Shown here piece after piece: positions 30,983-41,385 of a stretch of DNA of 64,000 nucleotides; the stretch's first letter is position 1; the number at the start of each line of letters is the position of its first letter. The DNA comes from an uncultured Rhodospirillales bacterium (GTDB lineage Bacteria; Pseudomonadota; Alphaproteobacteria; ATCC43930; CGMCC-115725). The translations under genes and the position numbers were made by a program. The notes under the pieces are model-generated. The model was not told the DNA's origin. It saw only the letters and a list, made by a program, of their open reading frames with translations, and ran no database searches. The stretch lies in contig CAIKMD010000002.1 of assembly GCA_903828515.1 (NCBI GenBank), positions 744,001 to 808,000 on the forward strand, written 5' to 3'.

Positions 30983-31732
30983 GTGAGCGCCGAAAAAGAC
31001 GTCACCGCCTGTATCCTTATCATCGGCAACGAAATCCTTTCGGGCCGGACCCAGGATTTGAACCTGGCCTATATCGCGAAGGGTCTTGGGGAGGTGGGAG
31101 TCACGCTGAAGGAAGCGCGCGTCATTCCCGATATCGAGGCGACGATCATCGCCGTCGTCAACGAGCTGCGCGCCAAATACGATTACCTCTTCACCACGGG
31201 CGGGATTGGCCCGACCCATGACGACATCACCTCGGAATGCATCGCCAAGGCGTTCGGCGTGCCATGGACGGTTCACCCCGACGCGCACAAGCACTTCCTC
31301 AATTTCTACGCACCGGGTGAATTGAACGAGGCGCGGATGCGGATGGCGCACACGCCCGAGGGCGCGACGCTCGTCTACAACCCGGTGTCGCGGGCGCCGG
31401 GTTTCCGGATGGGCAACGTCTATACCTTCGCCGGCATTCCGCGCGTGATGCAGGGCATGTTCGACGGCATTCGGGGCGAGCTGAAGGGTGGCAAGCCGAT
31501 GCAGTCGCGCACCGTCGGCACCTCGCTGGCCGAAGGCGTGCTCGCCAAGGGCCTTGGCGAGATTCAAAGCCGCTACGACGATGTCGAGATCGGCTCCTAT
31601 CCGATCATGCGGCGCGGCACATTCGGGGTGAACCTCGTGCTGCGCGGACGCGATGAGGCGCGGCTGGCGGTGGCGGCGAAGGAAGTCGCGGCGATGGTGC
31701 GCGCGCTGGGCGATACGCCCGTCGAAGAATAG
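30983..31732 (+). CDS. Molybdopterin-binding / CinA-N-terminal (MoCF) domain protein
   Basis: GTG start 30983; VTACILIIGNEILSGRTQDLNLAYIAKGLGEVGVTLKEARVIPD...YLFTTGGIGPTHDDITSECIAKAFG. Confidence 0.92.
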   Translation: MSAEKDVTACILIIGNEILSGRTQDLNLAYIAKGLGEVGVTLKEARVIPDIEATIIAVVNELRAKYDYLFTTGGIGPTHDDITSECIAKAFGVPWTVHPDAHKHFLNFYAPGELNEARMRMAHTPEGATLVYNPVSRAPGFRMGNVYTFAGIPRVMQGMFDGIRGELKGGKPMQSRTVGTSLAEGVLAKGLGEIQSRYDDVEIGSYPIMRRGTFGVNLVLRGRDEARLAVAAKEVAAMVRALGDTPVEE

Positions 31733-31735
31733 CGC

Positions 31736-32659
31736 TTACGAACGCGGTACGATCTTGATCGCGTCGTCCGCCGGCACGCAGTAGGTTTTTGCGATCCGAG
31801 AATTCGCGGCCAGCGCATTGGCGACGCGGTCGAGCACCACGGTCTTTCCAGCGATCTCGGCCACCGGCGCCCGATGCCCGGCGGAGGCGAGCAGCGGGAC
31901 ATCCTGTTGCGCCGCGCGGATGATCTCGGGGGCGACCGTATAATTCCGTCCGCGCCGCACCGAGGCCGCGACGATGACGCCGATGACTTTGCCGTCGCCG
32001 TCGAACATCGGCCCACCGCTCATGCCCTGAATCGTGTCGAGATCGGCCGGATAGCGGCCGATCTCGGCCCAGGCCACGACCGGCCCCACGCCCGATAGAT
32101 GTCCGGCCAACCGCATCCGGGCGCGGCCCATGACCCGATCCGCTGTGGCGCCGAGCCGTCCATGCGGATAACCGAACGAGAAGCCGGTCTGGTCCTCGCG
32201 CAACGGTTCGTCCGAGATCTGAAGATCGGCCTCCGGTGCTGCCCTGGTCTGGATCACCGCTAGATCAGCATCGGGATGCAAGTAGCTGATTTTTGCAGAA
32301 ATATTATGACCGTTCACAGACAGAGTGAGGCGGTCGCATTCGTCGTTGGCGACGTGGCGCGCGGTCAGCCACACGCCGTCGGCGACCGGGAACGAGGTAC
32401 CGATCTCGATCATGTTCGACGGTATGTCCTCGACGTCGACGCTGAACAACGGATCGCCGGGGCCGGCGGCGGGCAACGGACGGCCGACCCGCTCGGGCGA
32501 CGGTTCCGGCGCAACCGACGACGGCGGCGTTTGCGATTCGTCCGGAAGCGGACGGCGCCCGACCGAAGGGTCGAAGGTCACCGATGAAAATTGTCCGGAT
32601 ATCGCCGCGAACAAACCGAACAGCACGAGCGCGATGACGATGCGGTCGAGGCGAGTCAT
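31736..32659 (-). CDS. Membrane-anchored trypsin-like serine protease
   Basis: N-terminal TM; catalytic triad candidates VWLTARHVANDECD (His), HPDADLAVIQT (Asp), TIQGMSGGPMFDGDGKVIGV (Ser). Confidence 0.85.
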   Translation of the reverse strand: MTRLDRIVIALVLFGLFAAISGQFSSVTFDPSVGRRPLPDESQTPPSSVAPEPSPERVGRPLPAAGPGDPLFSVDVEDIPSNMIEIGTSFPVADGVWLTARHVANDECDRLTLSVNGHNISAKISYLHPDADLAVIQTRAAPEADLQISDEPLREDQTGFSFGYPHGRLGATADRVMGRARMRLAGHLSGVGPVVAWAEIGRYPADLDTIQGMSGGPMFDGDGKVIGVIVAASVRRGRNYTVAPEIIRAAQQDVPLLASAGHRAPVAEIAGKTVVLDRVANALAANSRIAKTYCVPADDAIKIVPRS

Positions 32660-32673
32660 CGATCGTTATCCGA

Positions 32674-33087
32674 TCAGCCCGACATCGCCGCCGCGTTGAG
32701 GAGTCCGGCAACGATCTGTCCGGTGGCGAGGATGAGCGCCGGACCGGCCTCGCCGCGCTCGATCGAACGCGGCAGGTCGCGAATGAGAACGGCGACGACC
32801 GCGAAGGCGATGAGTTGAAGGATCACCGTGACGACGCCCCAGAGTACGATGTCGGGTACGCTCACGCTGTGCGCCATCATCGCGGCTAGCGGAATGCCGA
32901 GCGCCAACATCTCACCGGCGAGGACGATTGCCGCGGCGATATTGCCGGAACGAATGAGTTGAATTTCGCGATAGGGCGTCACGGCAACGTAGATCGCGAG
33001 GCCGGCGAAGAACAGGCCGGTCGTCGTCGCCAGATGGACGAGCAGGACAGGAAATCCGGCGAGGACGCTGTACCAAGCTGCAATCAC
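32674..33087 (-). CDS. DUF350 membrane protein
   Basis: GTG start 33087; IAAWYSVLAGFPVLLVHLATTTGLFFAGLAIYVAVTPYREIQLIRSGNIAAAIVLAGEMLALGIPLAAMMAHSVS; four TM pattern. Confidence 0.8.
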   Translation of the reverse strand: MIAAWYSVLAGFPVLLVHLATTTGLFFAGLAIYVAVTPYREIQLIRSGNIAAAIVLAGEMLALGIPLAAMMAHSVSVPDIVLWGVVTVILQLIAFAVVAVLIRDLPRSIERGEAGPALILATGQIVAGLLNAAAMSG

Positions 33088-33213
33088 AAAAACCTCCACC
33101 GGACCGGTCGTAACCCTATCATCGGCAGGACGGCGCGACAACGCGGCCCCGAGTCGTGTTCGCCGAGGGCGAGGGGATGCAGAGCGGCGCGTTGTCCTGT
33201 ATGATCCGGCCCC

Positions 33214-33945
33214 ATGTCGGCACCACCCAAATACAAGCGCGTGCTCCTGAAGCTCAGCGGCGAAGCGCTGATGGGGAATCAGGGCTATGGCCTCGATCCC
33301 GAAATGATCGCGCAGATCGCCGGCGAGGTTCAATCGGTTCACGCGCTGGGCGTGCAGGTCGCGCTGGTTGTCGGCGGCGGCAACATCTTTCGCGGCCTTG
33401 CCGGCACCGCCGGCGGCATGGAACGCGCGACCGGCGACTACATGGGGATGCTGGCGACGATCATCAACGCGCTGGCGATGCAGAGCGCGCTCGAGCGTCT
33501 CGGCGTGCAGACGCGGGTGATGTCGGCGATCCCGATGCAGACCGTGTGCGAGCCCTATATCCGCCGCCGCGCGATCCGTCACATGGAGAAAGGCCGCGCG
33601 GTGATTTTCGCCGCTGGCACCGGCAATCCGTTCTTCACCACCGATACGGCGGCGGCGCTGCGCGCCTCCGAAACCGAGTGCGAAGCCTTGCTGAAGGCGA
33701 CCAAGGTCGACGGCGTCTACAGCGCCGATCCGAAGAAGGATCCGACTGCCGAGCGCTACGACCGTCTCAACTACATGGAAGTGCTGACGCGCGACCTCCA
33801 GGTCATGGACGCGGCGGCGATTTCACTGGCGCGTGAGAACCGGATTCCGATCTTGGTCTTCTCGATCTACGACAAGGGTGGTTTTGCCGATGTCGTTTCC
33901 GGCAAGGGACGCTTCACCATCGTTACCGAAGAAGGGATGCCATGA
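33214..33945 (+). CDS. pyrH: UMP kinase
   Basis: [34 protein letters not shown]...[10 protein letters not shown]...[20 protein letters not shown]. Confidence 0.98.
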   Translation: MSAPPKYKRVLLKLSGEALMGNQGYGLDPEMIAQIAGEVQSVHALGVQVALVVGGGNIFRGLAGTAGGMERATGDYMGMLATIINALAMQSALERLGVQTRVMSAIPMQTVCEPYIRRRAIRHMEKGRAVIFAAGTGNPFFTTDTAAALRASETECEALLKATKVDGVYSADPKKDPTAERYDRLNYMEVLTRDLQVMDAAAISLARENRIPILVFSIYDKGGFADVVSGKGRFTIVTEEGMP

Positions 33946-34502
33946 GCGAAGACAAGATCGTTTCCGATCTGCGCCGTCGCATGGAAGGTGCCATCGACGT
34001 GCTCAGGAAGGAATTCGCCGGTCTGCGGACCGGGCGAGCCTCGGCCAATCTGCTCGATCCGATTCAGGTCGAGGCCTACGGCAACAAAGTGCCGTTGCAG
34101 CAGGTCGGCTCGGTCAGCGTGCCGGAGCCGCGCCTCCTGCTCGTCCAGGTCTGGGACAAGGCCAACGTGAAGGCGACGGAGAAGGCGATCCGCGACGCGG
34201 GGCTCGGCCTCAATCCGCAAGCCGACGGCCAGACCGTGCGCGTGCCGGTGCCCGATCTCTCCGAGGAGCGTCGCAAGGAACTCACCAAGGTCGCGGCGAA
34301 ATATACCGAACAGGCGCGCGTCTCGGTGCGCAACGTGCGGCGCGACGGGCTCGACCTGCTGAAGAAGCAGGAGAAAGACGGCACGATCTCGCAGGATCAG
34401 CAGCGCAAGCTCGACAAAGAGATTCAGACGTTGACCGATGCGACGATCAAGCGCGTCGACGATCTGCTGGCGTCGAAAGACAGGGAGATACTTCAGGTCT
34501 GA
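33942..34502 (+). CDS. frr: Ribosome recycling factor
   Basis: [54 protein letters not shown]. Confidence 0.98.
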   Translation: MSEDKIVSDLRRRMEGAIDVLRKEFAGLRTGRASANLLDPIQVEAYGNKVPLQQVGSVSVPEPRLLLVQVWDKANVKATEKAIRDAGLGLNPQADGQTVRVPVPDLSEERRKELTKVAAKYTEQARVSVRNVRRDGLDLLKKQEKDGTISQDQQRKLDKEIQTLTDATIKRVDDLLASKDREILQV

Positions 34503-35239
34503 TGGTGGAGGAGCTGCGTTCCGCTGCGCCGGCGCCGCCGGCGCATGTCGCGATCATCATGGACGGCAATGGGCGCTGGGCCAAGGCGCGCGGCCTGCCG
34601 CGCATCGCCGGGCATCGCCGCGGCGCCGAAGCCGTGCGCCGCACCATCGAGGCCTCGGTCGAATGCGGCGTGTCGTATCTGACTCTGTTCGGCTTCTCGT
34701 CGGAGAATTGGCGCCGCCCAACCGGCGAGGTCGACGAATTGATGGGATTGCTGCGCGTGTATCTGCGCGGCGAGATCGCCGAATTGCACAGTCAGGGCGT
34801 GCGCGTGCGGATCATCGGTGATCGCGCGCGCCTGGCACCCGACATCGTCACGCTGATCAACAACGCCGAGGCGCTGACCAATGAGAACCGGCGGCTCACC
34901 CTCGTGGTCGCGCTGTCTTATGGCGGGCGCGACGACATCGTCTACGCCGCGCGCCGCATTGCCGAGGAAGTCGCTGCCGGTCGCCTGTCGCCCGAGGCGA
35001 TCGACGAAAATCTGTTCAGCGGCTACCTGCGCACGGCGGGCATTCCCGATCCCGATCTCCTGATCCGTACCAGCGGCGAACAGCGCATCAGCAATTTCCT
35101 GCTCTGGCAATCGGCCTATACCGAACTCGTCTACACCGACACGCTCTGGCCCGACTTCGCCAAGAGCGACCTCGAACAGGCGTTGCGCGATTTCCAGGGC
35201 CGCGAACGCCGTTACGGCGCCTCCGCCGGCTCGGGTTGA
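34502..35239 (+). CDS. uppS: Di-trans,poly-cis-undecaprenyl diphosphate synthase
   Basis: [38 protein letters not shown]...[35 protein letters not shown]. Confidence 0.98.
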   Translation: MVEELRSAAPAPPAHVAIIMDGNGRWAKARGLPRIAGHRRGAEAVRRTIEASVECGVSYLTLFGFSSENWRRPTGEVDELMGLLRVYLRGEIAELHSQGVRVRIIGDRARLAPDIVTLINNAEALTNENRRLTLVVALSYGGRDDIVYAARRIAEEVAAGRLSPEAIDENLFSGYLRTAGIPDPDLLIRTSGEQRISNFLLWQSAYTELVYTDTLWPDFAKSDLEQALRDFQGRERRYGASAGSG

Positions 35240-35303
35240 ACCGGTCATACCGGACGTTTCAAAATCGCCGAGCACGCTGACGCTGCGGATCATCTCCGCC
35301 GCG

Positions 35304-36077
35304 GTGCTGGCGCCGTTGGCGCTCGGGGTGGTCTGGCTCGGCGGTGTCTGGCTGATCGCGATGGTGGCGCTGGCCGCGTCGGGCATGGGATGGGAATGGA
35401 CGCGGCTTTCCGGCGGCGCGGCGCAGGGGCGGGTCGGCGTGCTGGCCGCGCTCATCATCACCGTTCTGCTCGCCGGCATCGTGGCCGTCGGGTCCGGTGC
35501 CGACGCACTTGCGCTCGGAATTGCCCTATTGGGTGGTGTGGCGGTATGGGGCGTCGCGGCGGCGCTCGGCGCGCGCAAGCCGATCTGGACCGGGGCGGGC
35601 ACGATTTGGATCGCGTTGCCGTGCATCGCCTTGCTGTGGATCGACGAAGGCGCGCAGGGCGCGATCCTGCTGTTCTGGCTCTTCGCCGTGGTGTGGGCGA
35701 GCGACATCGGCGCCTATGTTTTCGGCCGAAGCCTCGGCGGCCCACGCCTGGCGCCGCGCTATTCGCCGAACAAAACCTGGTCTGGGGCGGTCGGCGGTCT
35801 TATATGTTCGGGACTTGCGGGTCTCGCGGCGGCCTATCTGGCTGGCGCCCATCCCGGTTTCATTGTCGCGGCCAGCGTCCTTTTGTCGGTCGTGGCCCAG
35901 ATCGGCGATCTCGCCGAGTCTCTCGCCAAGCGCACATTCGGGGTTAAGGACTCGGGGGGAATCATCCCGGGTCATGGCGGATTGCTCGACCGCCTCGATT
36001 CGCTGCTGACCGCGGCGCCGGCTTTGGCGCTGCTGATGGGGGCGATCGGCGGGAGCCCTTTGGAGTGGCATCCCTAG
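35304..36077 (+). CDS. cdsA: Phosphatidate cytidylyltransferase
   Basis: AVVWASDIGAYVFGRSLGGPRLAPRYSPNKTWSGAVGGL...SLAKRTFGVKDSGGIIPGHGGLLDRLDSL; reading frame is open upstream of 35304, so the true start may be earlier. Confidence 0.95.
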   Translation: MLAPLALGVVWLGGVWLIAMVALAASGMGWEWTRLSGGAAQGRVGVLAALIITVLLAGIVAVGSGADALALGIALLGGVAVWGVAAALGARKPIWTGAGTIWIALPCIALLWIDEGAQGAILLFWLFAVVWASDIGAYVFGRSLGGPRLAPRYSPNKTWSGAVGGLICSGLAGLAAAYLAGAHPGFIVAASVLLSVVAQIGDLAESLAKRTFGVKDSGGIIPGHGGLLDRLDSLLTAAPALALLMGAIGGSPLEWHP

Positions 36078-36178
36078 GCTTCCTCTAAGCCCCGGACAAA
36101 TCTAAGCTTTTTTTCATCCCGGCAGGGTCGGTTTTTTTGCTATCCTGCCTCCACGATGGCCTTCAACGGGTTGGTGAT

Positions 36179-37315
36179 ATGGGTTTTCTGACGAGCGGCA
36201 TCGCCTATTACGTGATCTTGTTCCTGGTCGTCCTGACCGTCCTGGTCTTCGTGCACGAACTTGGGCATTACCTGGTGGCGCGGTGGAACGGGGTGCGGAT
36301 CGAGGTGTTCTCGATCGGCTTCGGACCGGAAATCTTCGGCTGGAACGACAAGGCGGGAACGCGCTGGAAGTTCAGCGCGGTGCCGTTGGGCGGTTACGTC
36401 AAGATGTTCGGCGACGCCGATCCGGCGTCGATGCCGTCGAACGATCTGCCGGCGATGACCGAGGAAGAACGCGCGGTATCGTTCCATCACAAGCGCCTGG
36501 GGCAACGCGCCGCGGTTGTCGCGGCCGGACCGATCGCCAATTTCATTTTCGCGATCGTCGTGCTGGCGGCGATGTTCGCCACGGTGGGGCAGCGCTTCAC
36601 GCCGCCCAACGTCGATAAGGTTGTCCCGAACAGCGCCGCCGAAGCGGCCGGCATGAAGGCGGGCGACCGGTTTCTCGCCATCGACGGCTCGAGCGTCGCG
36701 AATTTCGAGGACGTGCAGGGTTTCGTCCGGCTCAATCTCGGCCAGCCGATGCAAATTCGTCTGAAGCGCGGCGACGGCGAGTTGACCGTGGCGGTCACCC
36801 CGACGCTCAGCAAACAGACCGACCGCTTCGGCAACGTCCACGAGTTCGGGGTGCTCGGCGTCGAGAGCCACGAGGTCGAATATGTCCGCCGCAATCCGGC
36901 GAGCGCCCTGATCTACGCGACCGAGGAAACCGCGAGCATCTCGGTCAACACGCTTCAGGCGGTGTGGCAGATGATCATCGGCGCCCGCAGCACCGACGAG
37001 TTGGGTGGTCCGCTGCGCATCGCCCAGATGTCGGGCGAGGTCGCGCAATATGGCTTCGCCGCAGTTCTCGGCTTTATGGCGATTCTCTCGATAAACCTCG
37101 GATTGATCAATCTTTTCCCGATTCCTGTTCTTGACGGCGGACACCTTCTGTTTTATGCCGCTGAGGCCGTTCGCGGCAGGCCTTTGGGTCAGCGTGCGCA
37201 AGAGTACGGGTTCCGATTCGGTCTCGCGCTGGTGCTGACTCTGATGGTCTTTGCGACCTGGAACGACCTCGTTCACCTGAAAGTCGTCGAGTTCCTGAAG
37301 AATCTGGTGACCTGA
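36179..37315 (+). CDS. rseP: Site-2 RIP metalloprotease
   Basis: VLVFVHELGHYLVARWNGVRIEVFSIGFGPEIFGW; PDZ; NLGLINLFPIPVLDGGHLLFYAAEAVRGRPL; start ATG 36179. Confidence 0.97.
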   Translation: MGFLTSGIAYYVILFLVVLTVLVFVHELGHYLVARWNGVRIEVFSIGFGPEIFGWNDKAGTRWKFSAVPLGGYVKMFGDADPASMPSNDLPAMTEEERAVSFHHKRLGQRAAVVAAGPIANFIFAIVVLAAMFATVGQRFTPPNVDKVVPNSAAEAAGMKAGDRFLAIDGSSVANFEDVQGFVRLNLGQPMQIRLKRGDGELTVAVTPTLSKQTDRFGNVHEFGVLGVESHEVEYVRRNPASALIYATEETASISVNTLQAVWQMIIGARSTDELGGPLRIAQMSGEVAQYGFAAVLGFMAILSINLGLINLFPIPVLDGGHLLFYAAEAVRGRPLGQRAQEYGFRFGLALVLTLMVFATWNDLVHLKVVEFLKNLVT

Positions 37316-37345
37316 GAGTTCGATGGGCGGAATGCGGTCTCGGAA

Positions 37346-39685
37346 TTGAGGACGGGACAGGGGGACGGGTTGCGGATTTTGCTCGGTGCGGCACGGTGCC
37401 TCGCCTTAGCGACGGTTGTGATTTGTGCGGCGGTTGCCGTGCGTCCCGCTATGGCCCAGGCTCCCGCGGCCGCCCCGTCGGCGATCGAAGGCGGCTCGAT
37501 TCAGGAAATCCGCATCGAAGGCGCCGAACGCGTCGAGCCCGATACGGTCAAATCCTATCTCCAGATTCAACCCGGCGATCCCTATGACAGCCAGAAGGCC
37601 GATGCCTCGCTGAAGGCGCTGTTCGCCACCGGTCTGTTCTCCGACGTGACGATGCGGCGCGAAGGCGCCTCGCTGATCGTGCATGTGGTGGAAAATCCGG
37701 TCATCAACCGCGTCGCCTTCGAAGGCAACACCAAGCTCACCGACGACAACCTCAATACCGAAGTCCAGCTTCGTCCGCGCCTCGTCTTCACCCGCGAAAA
37801 GGTGCAGGGCGACGTGATGCGCATTCTCGAGATTTATCGCCGCACCGGACATTTTGCCGCGACGGTGCAGCCGAAAATCATCCAGTTGCCGCAGAACCGT
37901 GTCGACCTGGTGTTCGAGATCGACGAAGGCCCGGCCACCGGCATCCGCAGCATCGCTTTCCTCGGCGATCGCGTGTTCAGCGCCAAGCAGCTCAAGGAAG
38001 TGATCTCGACGCGGGAATCGCGCTGGTATCGCTTCCTGAGCAACGACGACAATTACGATCCCGACCGGCTGACCTACGATCGCGAACTGCTGCGAAAATT
38101 CTATCTCTCGCAGGGCTATGCCGATTTTCGTGTGGTTTCGGCGATCGCCGAGCTCACGCCGGACCGCGACGGCTTCATGGTCACGTTCACCGTCGAAGAA
38201 GGCCCACGTTATCATTTCGGCAAGGTCGACATCGCCAACGAACTGAAGGACGTCGATCCGGCGGTCTTGCGCGCGCTGATCACCTTCAAGGCGGGCGACT
38301 GGTACAATGCCGACGCCGTCGATCAATCGATCACGGCGATCACCGACGCACTCGGCAACCGCGGTTATGCCTTCGTTCAGGCGACTCCCCAGGTGCGGCG
38401 CAACGCCGACACGAAAACCATCGACGTGTCCTTCGAGATCAAGGAAGGCCCCGAGGTCTATGTCGAGCGCATCGAGATCACCGGCAATCTGCGCACGCAG
38501 GACAGGGTCGTCCGCCGCGAATTCCGGCTGGTCGAAGGCGACGCGTTCAATTCGACCAAGCTGCACCGCTCGGAACAGCGCATCAACAATCTGAGCTTCT
38601 TCAAAAAGGTCGATATCACCAACGATCCGGGCAGCGCGCCGGACAAGACGGTGATTCACGTCAACGTCCAGGAACAGTCGACCGGCGAATTCCAGGTCGG
38701 CGTCGGCTATTCGACGACGGACGGGCCCTTGGCCAATATCGGTGTGCACGAGCGCAACCTGCTGGGCCAGGGCAAGGATTTGCGCCTCGACACCACGGTC
38801 GCCTATCGCACGCAGCAGATCGACCTCAGCTACACGCAGCCCTATTTCTTGGATCGCGAGATGGCCGCGGGCTTCGATCTGTTCGCGTTGCAGCGTAACA
38901 ATCAGGCCTTCGCCGGCTACGACCAGGTGTCTTATGGCGGCGCGTTGCGCGCGGGCTATCAGTTCAACGAGGCACTCCGTCAGACCCTGAGCTACACGCT
39001 GCGCGAAGACGTCGTGAAGAACGTGCAGCCGGGAACCTCGGTCTATATCGCCGATCAGGCCGGCTCGCGGCTTGCGTCCATCGTTGGTCAGGTCCTCCTC
39101 TACGACAAGCGCAACTCTCCGCTGAAGGCCACCTCGGGATATTTCGGTCAGATATCGGACGATCTCGCGGGTCTTGGCGGGTCGGTCAAATTCTTCCGTA
39201 CCGCCGTGAGCGGCGGTTACTACTATCCCTTCGCGCCGAATTGGACCGGCAGCGTGACCGGCGAGGCCGGCTTCATCCACGGTTACGATGGCGACAAGGT
39301 TCGGATCGAAGACCGCTATTTCATCGGCGGCGACAATATGCGCGGCTTCGCCAGCGGCGGCGTCGGCCCGCGCGATCTCATCGCCAATAACGCGCTCGGT
39401 GGAAACATGTATTGGCTGGGCTCGGTGCAGATCTCCATGCCGCTCGGCTTGCCCAAGGAATTCGGCGTCACCGGCCATGCCTTCACCGATTTCGGCAGCG
39501 ACTGGAAAGTCGACGATGTCGGTGCCGGCATCGCGGATTCGCATGCGGTCCGCGCCTCGCTCGGTTACGGCTTCTCGTGGGATTCGCCGCTCGGGCCGCT
39601 GCGCATCGACTTCGCCGATCCGATCCTGCGCAAGAACTACGACAAGAAGGAATTTTTCCGCGTCGGCTTCGGATCGAAGTTCTAG
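37346..39685 (+). CDS. bamA: Outer membrane protein assembly factor BamA
   Basis: Five POTRA-like repeats (IQEIRIEGAERVEPDTVKSYLQIQPGDPYD...) plus C-terminal barrel ending VGFGSKF. Confidence 0.97.
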   Translation: MRTGQGDGLRILLGAARCLALATVVICAAVAVRPAMAQAPAAAPSAIEGGSIQEIRIEGAERVEPDTVKSYLQIQPGDPYDSQKADASLKALFATGLFSDVTMRREGASLIVHVVENPVINRVAFEGNTKLTDDNLNTEVQLRPRLVFTREKVQGDVMRILEIYRRTGHFAATVQPKIIQLPQNRVDLVFEIDEGPATGIRSIAFLGDRVFSAKQLKEVISTRESRWYRFLSNDDNYDPDRLTYDRELLRKFYLSQGYADFRVVSAIAELTPDRDGFMVTFTVEEGPRYHFGKVDIANELKDVDPAVLRALITFKAGDWYNADAVDQSITAITDALGNRGYAFVQATPQVRRNADTKTIDVSFEIKEGPEVYVERIEITGNLRTQDRVVRREFRLVEGDAFNSTKLHRSEQRINNLSFFKKVDITNDPGSAPDKTVIHVNVQEQSTGEFQVGVGYSTTDGPLANIGVHERNLLGQGKDLRLDTTVAYRTQQIDLSYTQPYFLDREMAAGFDLFALQRNNQAFAGYDQVSYGGALRAGYQFNEALRQTLSYTLREDVVKNVQPGTSVYIADQAGSRLASIVGQVLLYDKRNSPLKATSGYFGQISDDLAGLGGSVKFFRTAVSGGYYYPFAPNWTGSVTGEAGFIHGYDGDKVRIEDRYFIGGDNMRGFASGGVGPRDLIANNALGGNMYWLGSVQISMPLGLPKEFGVTGHAFTDFGSDWKVDDVGAGIADSHAVRASLGYGFSWDSPLGPLRIDFADPILRKNYDKKEFFRVGFGSKF

Positions 39686-40348
39686 ATGTTCGCCGTGCGG
39701 CCCATCGGCTTTTGGGCGTTGATGGCGCTGGCCGGGCTTGGCGCGATACCGGCCATGGCCCAACAGGCGGTCTCGCCGGCGGTTCCTCCCGTCATCGTCA
39801 TCGTCGATGTGCAGCAGATCCTGCGCGACAGTCTCGTCGCCAAGGATGTGCAGTCGCAAATGTCGCAGCGCACCGACCGCTACACCAAGGAAGTCGCCGC
39901 GCAGGAGAACGATCTCCAGCACACCCAGGAAGATCTCGAAAAGCAGCGCACCGTGCTGTCGCCCGAGGCTTTCAACACCAAGATGCGGGACTTCCAGCAG
40001 CGCTATGACGCGCTCGACCAGGGCGTGCAGGCGACGCGCCAGTCGCTGCAGAAAGCCTATAACGATGCGATGAGCAAGGTCGAGAATACGGCGTTGCAGA
40101 TCATCGCCGATGTCGCGGCCGAGCGTAAGGCGAACCTGGTGATCTCGAAAGCCGCGGTGCTCTTCGAGGAGCCGGCTTTCGACATCACCCAGGACGTCAT
40201 TCATCGCCTCGACGCGAAACTTCCCGCCGTGTCGCTGAACCTGCCCGTGACGCCACCGCCGCCCGCGAAATCCCTGCCCGCGCTGGGGCCGCGCACGAAT
40301 GCGCCGCTCGTACCGGCGCCCGGCCTTTCGCCCGCGCCGAAAAAATAG
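39686..40348 (+). CDS. skp: OmpH/Skp family periplasmic chaperone
   Basis: Signal peptide; VIVIVDVQQILRDSLVAKDVQSQMSQRTDRYTKEVAAQENDLQHTQEDLEKQRTVLSPEAF. Confidence 0.92.
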   Translation: MFAVRPIGFWALMALAGLGAIPAMAQQAVSPAVPPVIVIVDVQQILRDSLVAKDVQSQMSQRTDRYTKEVAAQENDLQHTQEDLEKQRTVLSPEAFNTKMRDFQQRYDALDQGVQATRQSLQKAYNDAMSKVENTALQIIADVAAERKANLVISKAAVLFEEPAFDITQDVIHRLDAKLPAVSLNLPVTPPPPAKSLPALGPRTNAPLVPAPGLSPAPKK

Positions 40349-40350
40349 TC

Positions 40351-41385
40351 ATGGCCGACCCGCGCTTCTTCTCTGTCGCCGGGCCTTTCAGCGTGGCCGA
40401 CGTCGCCGCGCGCATCGGTGCCGAGATCGCGGGAGCCGGTGATGCCACGCGGCTCATGCGCGATGTCGCGCCGCTCGAGACGGCGTCCGCCGACGATCTT
40501 TCGTTTCTGGACAATCCGCGTTATCTCGAAACGTTCCAGAAAACCAAGGCCGGTGCGATCGTCGTCAATCGCAAGCTCGCGGAAGCGGCGCCGCCTGGTG
40601 CGACGCTGCTGCTCACCGAGCAACCCTATCGGGCCTACGCGTTCGCGGCGCAGATGTTCTATCCGGAAAAGCCGCCGGTTCCGGGCATCGCGCCCAGCGC
40701 GGTGATCGACCCAAGCGCAATGGTGGGTGAGGGCGTGGGTATCGGCGCGCATGTGGTGATCGGTGCGCGTGCCGTGATCGGCAAGCGTTGCGAGATTGCC
40801 GCCAACGCGGTGATCGGCGCGTCGGTTGTTCTTGGCGACGATGTCAGGGTCGGCGCCAACGCCAGCATCAGCCATGCGGTGATCGGATCGCGCGTTCGCA
40901 TCTATCCCGGCGTGCGCATCGGTCAGGACGGATTCGGTTTCGCGCCCGACCCGCACGCGCCGATCAAGGTGCCGCAGCTCGGCCGCGTCCTCATCGGCGA
41001 CGATGTCGAGGTCGGCGCCAATACGACGATCGATCGCGGAGCCGGTCCCGATACCGTGATTGGTTCGGGCACGATGATCGATAACCTCGTCCAGATCGCG
41101 CATAACGTGCACATCGGCAAGGGCTGCATCCTGGTGGCGCAGGTCGGCGTCTCGGGCAGCACGCGGTTCGAAGACTATGTCGTCGTCGGCGGTCAGGCCG
41201 GCTTCACCGGCCATCTGACGATCGGCAAGGGGGCACGGATCGGCGCGCAGTCCGGCGTCTTGCGCGACGTCGATCCCGGTGCGATCCTGTTGGGGTCGCC
41301 GGCGTGGCCGATCCGGGAATACCATTACGTCATGGCCTTCGTCCGCCGGCTTGCCGCCAAAAAGAAAGTTGCCGACCGTGGATAA
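40351..41385 (+). CDS. lpxD: UDP-3-O-(3-hydroxyacyl)glucosamine N-acyltransferase
   Basis: Hexapeptide repeats; GVRIGQDGFGFAPDPHAPIKVPQLGRVLIGDDVEVGANTTIDRGAGPDTVIGSGTMIDNLVQIAHNV. Confidence 0.97.
   Translation: MADPRFFSVAGPFSVADVAARIGAEIAGAGDATRLMRDVAPLETASADDLSFLDNPRYLETFQKTKAGAIVVNRKLAEAAPPGATLLLTEQPYRAYAFAAQMFYPEKPPVPGIAPSAVIDPSAMVGEGVGIGAHVVIGARAVIGKRCEIAANAVIGASVVLGDDVRVGANASISHAVIGSRVRIYPGVRIGQDGFGFAPDPHAPIKVPQLGRVLIGDDVEVGANTTIDRGAGPDTVIGSGTMIDNLVQIAHNVHIGKGCILVAQVGVSGSTRFEDYVVVGGQAGFTGHLTIGKGARIGAQSGVLRDVDPGAILLGSPAWPIREYHYVMAFVRRLAAKKKVADRG

Noticed and set aside
37406-40204. 932-aa minus-strand ORF opposite bamA/skp
   Set aside because: Shadow ORF of high-GC coding DNA; Asp/Arg/His-rich composition with no recognisable domain, fully antisense to confidently assigned genes.
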